The notes beneath the pieces are model-generated. The model was not told the origin of the DNA and ran no database searches. It saw only the letters and a program-made list of their open reading frames with translations. From Methylotenera_A sp031381645 (GTDB lineage Bacteria; Pseudomonadota; Gammaproteobacteria; Burkholderiales; Methylophilaceae), in contig JANMYB010000027.1 of NCBI GenBank assembly GCA_031381645.1, positions 50,035 through 114,034 of the forward strand: DNA of 64,000 nucleotides. The letters are read 5' to 3'. Within the stretch, counting starts at the first letter, position 1. Each line of letters opens with the position of its first letter. Made by a program: the position numbers and the translations under genes. Shown piece after piece: positions 15,529 through 24,050 of this stretch.

Positions 15529-17676
15529 ATGCAAATACTACAAACTAGCGATTTAAACGCTTCCATCTCTTTAAGCGATTTTAAGTTTAAAACAACTGCA
15601 GAATTGCTAGGTAATTCAATAGGTTATCAGCCGCATATTCATGGCTGGGTAGCGCAAAGTGAGGCCAAAAAAGCCGCTTTATTTGGCTTAAATATGCAGC
15701 AAAGCGGTTTTAATCTAATCGTGCTGGGCGAGCATGGTAGCGGTCGCAGCTCGCTCATGCAAAGCGCGATGCATGAGGTGGCCAAACAAAAAACATCTGC
15801 GCAATTGCACGATTTAGTTGCGATTTACGATTTTGAGCAATTGCAGCAACCCACATTGGTAAAGCTGACGGTGGGTTTTGGTGCTAAATTGCGTGTAGAA
15901 ATGGATGTTTTTGCGCGGTCATTAATGCTAGAAATGCCCAATTTTGCCGCGGCGGAGAGTCAGCAAGCCATGCTGGTGCTTGCAGAGCAATGGCTGGCGA
16001 CGGCTATTGCCTCCTTAGAAAATGCGCTAATTGATTGTAAAGATTTATTAAATCAATACTTTAAGTTAATAAAGCAAGAAACTTTGGCTTATTTAAAAGC
16101 TTGGCAACCGCCATCAGGTAGTGAGGCAGATAACAATTTAGACGGCTTAATTAACGAGGCTTTTTTTGCGCGTTTTCGTGTGAATTTACTGGTGGATAAT
16201 CAAAGCACCCAGTTGCAAAACTTAAATCAGCCCGTGATTTACGATAACGACCCTAGTCTACAATCCTTATTTGGCGGGCTTGAGAGCGCATCTGAATCAT
16301 CTGTGTTGCCAAGTTTTTCACGTTTACGTGCGGGCAATTTGCACAAAGCGGATGGCGGCATGTTGTTGTTGCACCTGCGTGATTTGCTGAATGACGAGCA
16401 AAATGGCGCGCAAATGATAGAAAAATTGCACCGATTTTTGCGTAACGGCACGCTGCAAATTGAGGATGCGGCTAGTGGCGTGCAAAGCGCGAGTTATGTG
16501 GCGAATAACACACTGTTGCCGCTGCAAGTCAAGCTGGTATTGATTGCCACGCGCGAAGACTTTTACGATTGCTTGGACGAACAGCCTGATTTTTTCAATC
16601 ATTTTCCTATCAAAGTGGAATTTGCGGAACGTATTTTGGCTAATGCCGAAAATTATGCCGCGATTGCGGGATTTGTAGCGCAAAAATGCGTGCAGCACCA
16701 ATGTGCACATTTTTCTAAAGAAGCTGTCGCTGGCTTAATTGGCGCGCTACAGCGCTTGGAAGAAGATCAAACCCGTATTAGCACCAACTTTGCGTTTTTA
16801 GAGCGCTTAATGCTGGAAAGCGTGGCGTTTGCGGGCGATGTGAGCATTGTTGAGGCCGCGCATGTGCAATTGGCGATTCAAGCTAAGTCGGTCAGAAACA
16901 GATACTTCGAGGAGCAAATTCGCGATTCGATTATTGATAACGAGCTATTGATTCAAGTGCAAGGCGCAGTGGTAGGGCAGGTGAATGGTCTCACGCACAT
17001 TGAGTTGGGCGACGCCAGTTTTGGCTCGCCAATTCGCATTACAGCGCGTTGCTACCCGGGCGGCAAAGGCTTGATTAATATTGACCGTGAAGTGAATATG
17101 AGCGGCCCGAATCACGACAAAGGCATCTTTATTTTACAAAATTGGCTGAGCGCCAGTTTTAGCCATTTAGCACCGCTTAGCCTCAATGCTTCCTTAGTTT
17201 TTGAGCAGGAATATAACGGCGTAGAGGGTGATTCTGCAAGCTGCGCTGAACTGTTTGCGTTACTTTCTGCCTTGGCTGGGCTGCCGATTCAACAAGGCAT
17301 TGCAGTGACGGGTGCTCTGAATCAATTTGGTGAAGTGATGCCGATTGGCGGCGTCAACGAGAAAATTGAAGGCTACTTCAGAGTTTGTCAGGCACTTGGC
17401 TTAAATGGCAAGCAGGGTGTGATTATCCCTAAGCGTAATCAGCGCCATTTGTTGTTGGATAGCGCGGTGGTTGACGCGGTGAAAAATGGACAGTTTCATA
17501 TTGTCGCAATTGACCATGTGTTAGAAGGTATAGAATATTTAACAGGCACGCCAGCAGGCTCGCCAAATAAGGCGGATGGCGATGCTTCCAGCACGGTAAT
17601 GGGATATGCCGATGCGACTCTAGCCGCCTATCGCAAGACGCTAGAGAGCAATCAACCACAGTTCAAAAAGACTTAA
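15529..17676 (+). CDS. Lon-like ATP-dependent protease (S16 family, LonB/LonC-type)
   Basis: A 715-residue protein of the Lon-related putative protease group (AAA_32 plus S16). The N-terminal P-loop is GEHGSGRSS (residues ~67-75), where arginine replaces the Walker A lysine. The middle carries the MLLLHLRDLL segment that corresponds to Walker B. The C-terminal protease domain has the catalytic serine in EGDSAS (S569) and the lysine in NEKIEG (K612), 43 residues apart as in other Lon proteases. This group is not the main housekeeping Lon; targets are unknown. It starts nine bases after moaE and is probably co-transcribed with it. Confidence 0.85.
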   Translation: MQILQTSDLNASISLSDFKFKTTAELLGNSIGYQPHIHGWVAQSEAKKAALFGLNMQQSGFNLIVLGEHGSGRSSLMQSAMHEVAKQKTSAQLHDLVAIYDFEQLQQPTLVKLTVGFGAKLRVEMDVFARSLMLEMPNFAAAESQQAMLVLAEQWLATAIASLENALIDCKDLLNQYFKLIKQETLAYLKAWQPPSGSEADNNLDGLINEAFFARFRVNLLVDNQSTQLQNLNQPVIYDNDPSLQSLFGGLESASESSVLPSFSRLRAGNLHKADGGMLLLHLRDLLNDEQNGAQMIEKLHRFLRNGTLQIEDAASGVQSASYVANNTLLPLQVKLVLIATREDFYDCLDEQPDFFNHFPIKVEFAERILANAENYAAIAGFVAQKCVQHQCAHFSKEAVAGLIGALQRLEEDQTRISTNFAFLERLMLESVAFAGDVSIVEAAHVQLAIQAKSVRNRYFEEQIRDSIIDNELLIQVQGAVVGQVNGLTHIELGDASFGSPIRITARCYPGGKGLINIDREVNMSGPNHDKGIFILQNWLSASFSHLAPLSLNASLVFEQEYNGVEGDSASCAELFALLSALAGLPIQQGIAVTGALNQFGEVMPIGGVNEKIEGYFRVCQALGLNGKQGVIIPKRNQRHLLLDSAVVDAVKNGQFHIVAIDHVLEGIEYLTGTPAGSPNKADGDASSTVMGYADATLAAYRKTLESNQPQFKKT

Positions 17677-17677
17677 T

Positions 17678-19090
17678 TTGAAATTAAAACTCTCACAAAA
17701 AAACTTGCCCGCCATGCCCAGTTTATGGGTGGCTTTAGGGCCAGGCATCGTTTGGATGGCGCTAGCGCAAGGCAGTGGCGAGTTGATTTGGTGGCCGTAT
17801 TTAATTGCAAAATACGGCCTCACTTTTTTGGCTTTGCTAATTCCTGCGTGTTTGTTGCAGTATCCGATTTCGCGTGAAATCGGACGTTATACCTTGCTTA
17901 CAGGCGAGAGCATCTTTCAAGGATTTTTTCGATTAAGCAAAAAATTCGGTATCTTTTTATGGGTGCTGATGACGCTTTCTTTTCTTTGGTTCGGTGCATT
18001 TGCCAGCGCGGGCGGCACAGCGTTGGCGGAACTCACACACTTTCCGAGTGGCTGGAATGCAAAATCACAAACATATTTTTGGGGCTACGCGACGATTGCA
18101 CTATTTGCGGTTTCGGTGTTTTTAAGTCGGCATATTTATAAATTCATCGAAAATTTTATGAAAATAGTCGCGTTAATCACGGTATTTGGGTTGTTATGGG
18201 CATGCTCTGAGAGCCAAGTAATACGTGCCTTGCCGAGCTTTATTTCTGGCTTAGTGCAAGTGCCTGCGGCGTTGCCAAACAATTGGCAGGCGGAAGATGC
18301 GACCAAATTACTGACCGCGATTACGTTTGCAGGCTTAGGTGGATTTTGGATATTGTTTTATTCATACTGGCTGCGCGATAAAGGTAGCGGCATGGCGGCA
18401 CACATGCCGCGCATTACGGGTGTTGTTAAATCTGAAGTCGAAACCACGCAAGGCTTCGTGCCGATTGATAGCGCAGAAAATAAGGCATTGTGGCAACAAT
18501 GGCGCCAGTTTTTGACTTTGGATATATCTATCGGCATTTTGGGCAATTTGCTGACGACATTAATGATGTGCCTGTTGGCTTGGGCGTTGCTTTACCCAAA
18601 GGGGCTGATTCCGCAGGAATACGAGATTGCCGTGGTACAGGCGCAGTTTTTTGAAGTGAGCTGGGGTGTGCTTGGCAAAGCCTTGTTTTTAGTCGTCGCG
18701 GCGGCGTTTTTGGCGGATACTTGGCTGGCTACGGCTGATGCAGTCAGCCGCACGCAGGCGGATATTATTCATACGCTATTTCCCAAAGCACGCGCTTACA
18801 GCATGCGGCGATGGTATTTTGCGATATTTGGGCTGCTTACCATTATCACAGGCTTCACCATGACTTTAGATGCGCCCGGCAGCTTGATTCTATTGAGCGC
18901 TATTATTGGCTTTGCGGGCACAGTGATGTTTCCAATTGCGCTATATCTGCTTAATCATCGTTTGCTATCACCCGCATTGCCAATCTGGGCAAGGCCTACA
19001 GCGTGGTCTGCACTGCTTTTGTTGATGAGTTTTGTAGCTTATTTTTTACTCGCTATGACATTTATTTACCTTAAGTTTTTTCATGTTTGA
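17678..19090 (+). CDS. Nramp-superfamily transporter lacking the canonical metal-binding motif
   Basis: A 470-residue polytopic protein with about 11 hydrophobic segments. The first helix reads LGPGIVWMALAQGSGELIWW. The GPG at ~21-23 matches Nramp helix 1, but the metal-coordinating DPGN is replaced by GSGE (32-35). The helix-6 MPH motif is likewise absent; GLGGFWILFYSYWLRDKG stands there. So the fold is Nramp-like, while classical Mn/Fe coordination is unlikely and the substrate is unknown. The start is TTG at 17678, two bases after the Lon-like gene; an ATG at 17714 is possible but would remove the start of helix 1 context. Its stop is followed closely by hslR. Confidence 0.75.
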   Translation: MKLKLSQKNLPAMPSLWVALGPGIVWMALAQGSGELIWWPYLIAKYGLTFLALLIPACLLQYPISREIGRYTLLTGESIFQGFFRLSKKFGIFLWVLMTLSFLWFGAFASAGGTALAELTHFPSGWNAKSQTYFWGYATIALFAVSVFLSRHIYKFIENFMKIVALITVFGLLWACSESQVIRALPSFISGLVQVPAALPNNWQAEDATKLLTAITFAGLGGFWILFYSYWLRDKGSGMAAHMPRITGVVKSEVETTQGFVPIDSAENKALWQQWRQFLTLDISIGILGNLLTTLMMCLLAWALLYPKGLIPQEYEIAVVQAQFFEVSWGVLGKALFLVVAAAFLADTWLATADAVSRTQADIIHTLFPKARAYSMRRWYFAIFGLLTIITGFTMTLDAPGSLILLSAIIGFAGTVMFPIALYLLNHRLLSPALPIWARPTAWSALLLLMSFVAYFLLAMTFIYLKFFHV

Positions 19091-19098
19091 ATTTTGGC

Positions 19099-19494
19099 AT
19101 GGCTGAAGAAAACAACAACAAATGTCGACTGGATAAATGGCTGTGGGCGGCGCGTTTTTTTAAAACACGTAGCATTGCGGCAGATGCCGTAGATGGCGGC
19201 AAAGTGCGCGTGGATGGTGAACGCATCAAAATTGCCAAAGAAGTAAAAGTCGGTATGGTGATTTCGATTCGCAATAAAGATTTCGAGATTGAACTAGAAG
19301 TGACAGGGGTATCCAATATTCGGCGAGGGGCGATAGAAGCCGCGTTGCTGTATGTGGAAACAGACTCTAGTAAGCAAAAAAGAGAAAATGCAAAACTGAC
19401 TAAAGTGGATGAAATTGGTGTGCGAGAACGGGGCGCAGGCCGGCCAACCAAGCGGCAATTGCGGGATATTAGGAAGTTTACTGGTATGACTTAG
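19099..19494 (+). CDS. hslR: S4-domain RNA-binding heat-shock protein (Hsp15)
   Basis: A 131-residue S4-domain protein. The RNA-binding S4 motif opens with CRLDKWLWAARFFKTRS (about residues 8-24), followed by GGKVRVDGERIK. The tail is basic with RGAGRPTKRQLRDIRKF. Hsp15 binds stalled 50S subunits carrying nascent chains and helps recycle them. ATG at 19099 gives the usual length; a TTG at 19087 overlaps the end of the transporter gene and is less likely. This is the last gene of the rmuC-to-hslR run. Confidence 0.9.
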   Translation: MAEENNNKCRLDKWLWAARFFKTRSIAADAVDGGKVRVDGERIKIAKEVKVGMVISIRNKDFEIELEVTGVSNIRRGAIEAALLYVETDSSKQKRENAKLTKVDEIGVRERGAGRPTKRQLRDIRKFTGMT

Positions 19495-19512
19495 CTAGCT
19501 TTGTTTTAGTAT

Positions 19513-19583
19513 TTGTAAACAAATGTAAACATTCAGTTACTACCCATATGGGTAGATGTGGGAATTGCAAATTACTGTAAAAT
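19513..19583 (+). promoter_or_regulatory. pga operon control region with a 16-bp perfect palindrome
   Basis: CTACCCATATGGGTAG at 19540-19555 is a perfect palindrome whose half TACCCAT resembles heptamers bound by NarL/LuxR-type regulators. Just upstream TGTAAAC is repeated with 10-bp spacing (19514 and 19524). A -10-like TAAAAT is at 19578-19583 with no good -35. If transcription starts near 19590 the palindrome is centred about 42 bases upstream, the usual place for a class II activator. Confidence 0.6.
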
Positions 19584-19625
19584 CCAGCACATGCAAAATC
19601 ATCCTGAATTAATCCACCACTTAAT

Positions 19626-22058
19626 ATGAACAAACACCGCTCTCATGTCGCGTTAGCGTTTTTGATTTCTCTTGCTTTTAGCCATCAGTTATTAGCAGCT
19701 GAACCAAGTGTTTCTCAACGTAGACAAACCGCTTTAAATGATGCCCGTGAGGGTAAGTTTGGTGTTGCATTGCCTACTTTGCAAGCTTTAACAACTGAAG
19801 CGCCTAACGATATTGGTATTAAAGCTGATTACATTGTGGTGCTTACTTGGGCGAAAAAAAATCAGGAGGCTTTAGATTTTGCGAAATCAATCAACCTGCA
19901 AACTGCGCCAACTTATTGTATTAGTGCGCTTGCCAGAGCGGCACGTGATACTGGCCAATTTACCCAGGCTATTGCGCTATATGAGCAAGTTATCAAACGT
20001 GAGTCTAAAAATTTAGATCCGGTCATCGGCAAACTGCTTACACAGATCGATGCTAGGCAATTCGCCAATGCAGAAGCAGAAATATCCACGCTTAGGCAGC
20101 AATATCCCAATAATCCAGAGGTTTATCGTGCTTTATCTTATTTAGGCAAGCAATCTAAACAGCCTATTTTGGTGATTGATGCTAATTCGAGATTGCTGGA
20201 ATTAAACAATCAGGATCTAGATGCTGCACGCGCATTGATTACTGCTGTACGCGAGGCTGGAGCGACAGATCAGGCCTTGACTTTGGTAGCACAATATCCT
20301 AATGCTGCAGATAATAGCGAGATTGATAAAATTAATAATGATAGCGCAGCGCAACATATCGCCTGGGGTCATTACAACGGAAAAATTCCAGCACAGCGTT
20401 TTGCTGACACAGATATTGCACTGCAAAAATTAGATTTAGCCTGTCACTGCGATTGGAATGGGCTTGATCTAAGCTTGGATAAAAACAAAAACTTGATATT
20501 TGACCGCATGTTAGCACTGCGCAATCGCTATCGTATGCAAGAGGTGATCATGCATTATCAGCAACTTGTTAACGCTAGAATAGATGCGCCAGCTTATGCG
20601 TTAAATGCAGCTGGCGATGCCTACTTATACAAGCGTATGCCTGAAAAGGCCCTAGAAGCTTACGATGCTGTTTTAACTAAAACACCAAGTAATGTAGAAA
20701 CTAAACTCTCCAAATTTTATGCCTTGATTGAGCTAGAACGATTTGATGAGGCTACTAAACTTATTGACGGCGTATCGCAAGATTTGGCCGCCTATAGAAA
20801 TAGACCCAATAATCCCGTAATAAGACCTGATGATTTTAAATTGGAGGCTGATATCAAGGCACTTTATGCGCGAGCTTATGGTGACGATTTGGCAACAGCA
20901 GAGCAACAGTTTCAAGCCTTAAATAATATCGGCCCAATGAATAATGATGTCAGATTAGCTTTGGCTGAGATATGGCGTTTTCGCGGTTGGCCGGAACGCG
21001 CAGAACAGCGGCTTTACGAAATCAATCATGACTACCCAGATCAGGTTTCACCAAAAATTAATCTTGCTAATACACATTTGGATTTGCGTGATTGGCGACT
21101 TGCAGAAAGTGAGATTAAGCCTCTGGTGAGTGAGTATCCTGAAAATGCTACTGTGCAAGAGTTAGATAGACGTTGGTCGCTCCACAATATGCGTCAGCTG
21201 ACGATAGATGGTTTTGGCAGCAAGTCTTCAGGTTCAACCTTTGGTGGCCGCTCGCAGGGGCTGAATGCAGCGTTATATTCAAGCCCGATTGATTATAATT
21301 ATCGTGTGTTTGTGAGTACGCAGTATGACCATGCAACTTTCCCAGAAGGTAATGGTAATGCAGTGTTTCCAGGTGTCGGTCTAGAGTATACCAACAGAGA
21401 TTGGCGTATAACCGGTACGTTCAGTAAAGCCAATATTTCTGAAAATGCTGTGACTAGCACTTTTACCGCTGATTATCGGGTGAGTGATTACTGGTCTTTT
21501 GCATCAGCTTTAGATATTAACTCTAGTGAAATGCCGTTGCGTGGATTAAAAGACGGCATAAGTAGCGATTTAATCAGTGCAAGTAGCGTTTACCGCTGGA
21601 GCGATCTGACACGTACAGCGGCTGGTCTTAGTTATATGAAAATGGAAGATGGCAATAAACGTCAATCAATTTATTTAACTTTAGATAGACGATTAATCAC
21701 AAAACCGCACTATAAGCTGACCGCACATTTACGCACAGATGCCTCTCACAATACTGAGCAAAACGTAAGCTATTTTAATCCAGAGCGTGATTTCGATGTG
21801 AGCGCGATTCTTGATAATGAATGGATGCTGTGGCGTCGTTATGAGCGCTCATTCAGTCATCGTCTACAGGTTGGCGCGGGGGAATACTGGCAGAAGAAAT
21901 TTGGTTCAGAAGCCACATGGATGCTCAGTTATGAGCAACAAGTTAGATTGGATGATCGATTTGAAATTGACTATGGTGTGACCCGTAGCCGCCATCCTTA
22001 CGATGGTCAAAATGAGTTAGCCACACAATATTTCCTTAAACTTAATTTGCTGTTCTAA
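19626..22058 (+). CDS. pgaA: Poly-beta-1,6-GlcNAc outer-membrane export porin
   Basis: An 810-residue outer-membrane protein. A signal peptide of about 24 residues ends QLLAA. TPR-like helical repeats cover ~30-500 and the C-terminal ~300 residues form the beta-barrel, with a terminal phenylalanine (LKLNLLF) as expected for Bam-assembled porins. The TPR part binds PgaB and guides de-N-acetylated PNAG through the barrel. It leads the pgaABCD operon, with two bases to pgaB. No strong Shine-Dalgarno is seen before the ATG, consistent with control at initiation. Confidence 0.93.
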   Translation: MNKHRSHVALAFLISLAFSHQLLAAEPSVSQRRQTALNDAREGKFGVALPTLQALTTEAPNDIGIKADYIVVLTWAKKNQEALDFAKSINLQTAPTYCISALARAARDTGQFTQAIALYEQVIKRESKNLDPVIGKLLTQIDARQFANAEAEISTLRQQYPNNPEVYRALSYLGKQSKQPILVIDANSRLLELNNQDLDAARALITAVREAGATDQALTLVAQYPNAADNSEIDKINNDSAAQHIAWGHYNGKIPAQRFADTDIALQKLDLACHCDWNGLDLSLDKNKNLIFDRMLALRNRYRMQEVIMHYQQLVNARIDAPAYALNAAGDAYLYKRMPEKALEAYDAVLTKTPSNVETKLSKFYALIELERFDEATKLIDGVSQDLAAYRNRPNNPVIRPDDFKLEADIKALYARAYGDDLATAEQQFQALNNIGPMNNDVRLALAEIWRFRGWPERAEQRLYEINHDYPDQVSPKINLANTHLDLRDWRLAESEIKPLVSEYPENATVQELDRRWSLHNMRQLTIDGFGSKSSGSTFGGRSQGLNAALYSSPIDYNYRVFVSTQYDHATFPEGNGNAVFPGVGLEYTNRDWRITGTFSKANISENAVTSTFTADYRVSDYWSFASALDINSSEMPLRGLKDGISSDLISASSVYRWSDLTRTAAGLSYMKMEDGNKRQSIYLTLDRRLITKPHYKLTAHLRTDASHNTEQNVSYFNPERDFDVSAILDNEWMLWRRYERSFSHRLQVGAGEYWQKKFGSEATWMLSYEQQVRLDDRFEIDYGVTRSRHPYDGQNELATQYFLKLNLLF

Positions 22059-22060
22059 TT

Positions 22061-24049
22061 ATGAGAATATTTCTACTTTTATTGATGTTATTAGTTAGCG
22101 TTTCAACGTTTGCGGCGGAGCAAACGTTTGATGTGTTTTGCTATCACGATATTAAAGATGACGTAGATGGCGACTTAGAGCGAGAAACGACGACTATTTC
22201 CACTAAAAATTTGGCACGCCATTTTGCTTGGATTGCTTCGCATGGCTATCATCCAGTTAGCATTGGCGATTTATTGGAAGCCAAAGCGGGTAGAAAACAA
22301 TTGCCGAGCAAGCCTGTTTTATTGACTTTTGATGATGGTTACAAAAGTCTTTATACACGGGCTTATCCCTTGCTAAAGCTGTACAAATACCCTGCTGTTT
22401 CAGCATTGGTAGGTAGTTGGTTGCAAGTAGAGAATGGCAAAATGGTGCAGTACGGGGACGAACAAGTTCCGCGTGAGCACTTTTTAACGAAGCAACAAAT
22501 TAAAGAAATGGCTGACTCAGGTTTAATAGAGTTTGCTTCGCATACTTATGATTTGCATCGCGGTATTTTGGCGAATCCCCAAGGCAACAAGACACCAGCC
22601 GCCGTGACTTTGCAATATGATGCTGCGACGAAAAGTTATGAAACACGCGAAAGTTACCGTAATCGAATTAAGCAAGATTTCACTAAAAATAAAATTTATA
22701 TTCAAGAGCTTACTGGAAAACCCGTACGTGCAATGGCGTGGCCATATGGTGCATATAGTGAAATTGCTACTGAGGTTGCCAGCGAAACGGGTATACCTGT
22801 TACTCTTACGCTGAGTGAAAATGAAAGGGCGAGTGCAAATAACTTTGTACATGTAGGTCGTTATTTAATAGACGCTAATCCAACCGAAATGCGTTTGGCA
22901 GAAGTGGATAAGCATGAGCTCGCAATAGATAAACAACGCGTGATGCATGTTGATTTAGATTATGTTTATGATGCAAAATCAGAGCAAATGTCGCGAAATT
23001 TAGACCTGCTTATAGAGAGGGTCAAGTCTTTAGCGCCTACCACCGTTTATTTGCAGGCATTTTCTGATACGAATGGCGATGGCGTTGCAGATGCGGTCTA
23101 TTTTCCAAATCGACATGTGAAAATGCGCGCTGATTTGTTTAGCCGCGTAGCTTGGCAGTTAAGAACACGTGCTGGCGTGAAAGTTTATGCATGGATGCCT
23201 GTCCTAGCTTTTGAGTTAAAAGATAAGCAAAAACAGTTTGCATTGCAAGTGGTTTCAGCACAGCCATTGGTGGATAAAAACTCCTACAAACGTTTGTCAC
23301 CATTTTCATCCGAAGCAAGGCAGATTATTAAAGAAATTTATAGCGATTTAGCTGCACATACTAAGTTTAACGGTGTCTTGTTTCATGATGATGCGGTACT
23401 TTCGGAGTATGAAGATGACAGCCAGTTTGCTAGAGCGGTATATCAAGATAATTTCAAGCTTACAGGTAAAGTTTCTGATATCAATCGCGACCCCGTGCAA
23501 GCGACCAACTTAGTGACTTTAAAGAGTCAATGGGTAACTGATTTCACGCTTGAGTTAGTTAAAGAGCTTAAGCGCTATCAACCAGAGTTAAAAACTGCGC
23601 GAAATTTATATGCGGCTGCAATATTGAATCCAGATAGCGAGCGTTGGTTGGGTCAAAATTATCAAAATTTCTTAACAAGTTACGATTACACCGTTGTGAT
23701 GGCGATGCCTTTTATGGAAAATGCGCAAGACTCTAATACTTGGCTTAAATCGTTGGTAGCGCAAGCGAAGGTGACTAAAAATGGGCTGCAGAAGACAGTT
23801 TTTGAATTGCAGGCGAGAGATTGGAAGATAAAGCGCGCTATAGATGCAAAAGTATTAAAGCAGCAGATGCAGATTTTAACTAAAGCAGGTGCGAAACATG
23901 TGGGTTACTACCCGGACGATTTTATTAAAAATAACCCAGATATGGAAACGATTCGCCCCTATATTTCATCGCGAAGCTTCCCTTACTTACCTGAAAGCAA
24001 GTTAAGTGAAAGTAGAGGGGTGATGATGAACTTTAAAGGTGGAAATTAA
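22061..24049 (+). CDS. pgaB: Poly-beta-1,6-GlcNAc N-deacetylase
   Basis: A 662-residue periplasmic enzyme with two domains. The N-terminal NodB-type deacetylase (~22-280) carries the metal-site motifs LTFDDGYKS (~88-96) and FASHTYDLH (~159-167). The C-terminal glycoside-hydrolase-like domain (~300-650) binds and hydrolyses partly deacetylated PNAG in known PgaB. The signal sequence ends FAAEQ and has no cysteine, so unlike E. coli PgaB it is probably not a lipoprotein. It sits between pgaA and pgaC. Confidence 0.94.
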   Translation: MRIFLLLLMLLVSVSTFAAEQTFDVFCYHDIKDDVDGDLERETTTISTKNLARHFAWIASHGYHPVSIGDLLEAKAGRKQLPSKPVLLTFDDGYKSLYTRAYPLLKLYKYPAVSALVGSWLQVENGKMVQYGDEQVPREHFLTKQQIKEMADSGLIEFASHTYDLHRGILANPQGNKTPAAVTLQYDAATKSYETRESYRNRIKQDFTKNKIYIQELTGKPVRAMAWPYGAYSEIATEVASETGIPVTLTLSENERASANNFVHVGRYLIDANPTEMRLAEVDKHELAIDKQRVMHVDLDYVYDAKSEQMSRNLDLLIERVKSLAPTTVYLQAFSDTNGDGVADAVYFPNRHVKMRADLFSRVAWQLRTRAGVKVYAWMPVLAFELKDKQKQFALQVVSAQPLVDKNSYKRLSPFSSEARQIIKEIYSDLAAHTKFNGVLFHDDAVLSEYEDDSQFARAVYQDNFKLTGKVSDINRDPVQATNLVTLKSQWVTDFTLELVKELKRYQPELKTARNLYAAAILNPDSERWLGQNYQNFLTSYDYTVVMAMPFMENAQDSNTWLKSLVAQAKVTKNGLQKTVFELQARDWKIKRAIDAKVLKQQMQILTKAGAKHVGYYPDDFIKNNPDMETIRPYISSRSFPYLPESKLSESRGVMMNFKGGN

Positions 24050-24050
24050 G

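Noticed and set aside
23791..23817. CTGCAG ... TTGCAGG in pgaB as a further repeat copy
   Set aside because: The spacing between arms is two bases short and the core is unrelated.
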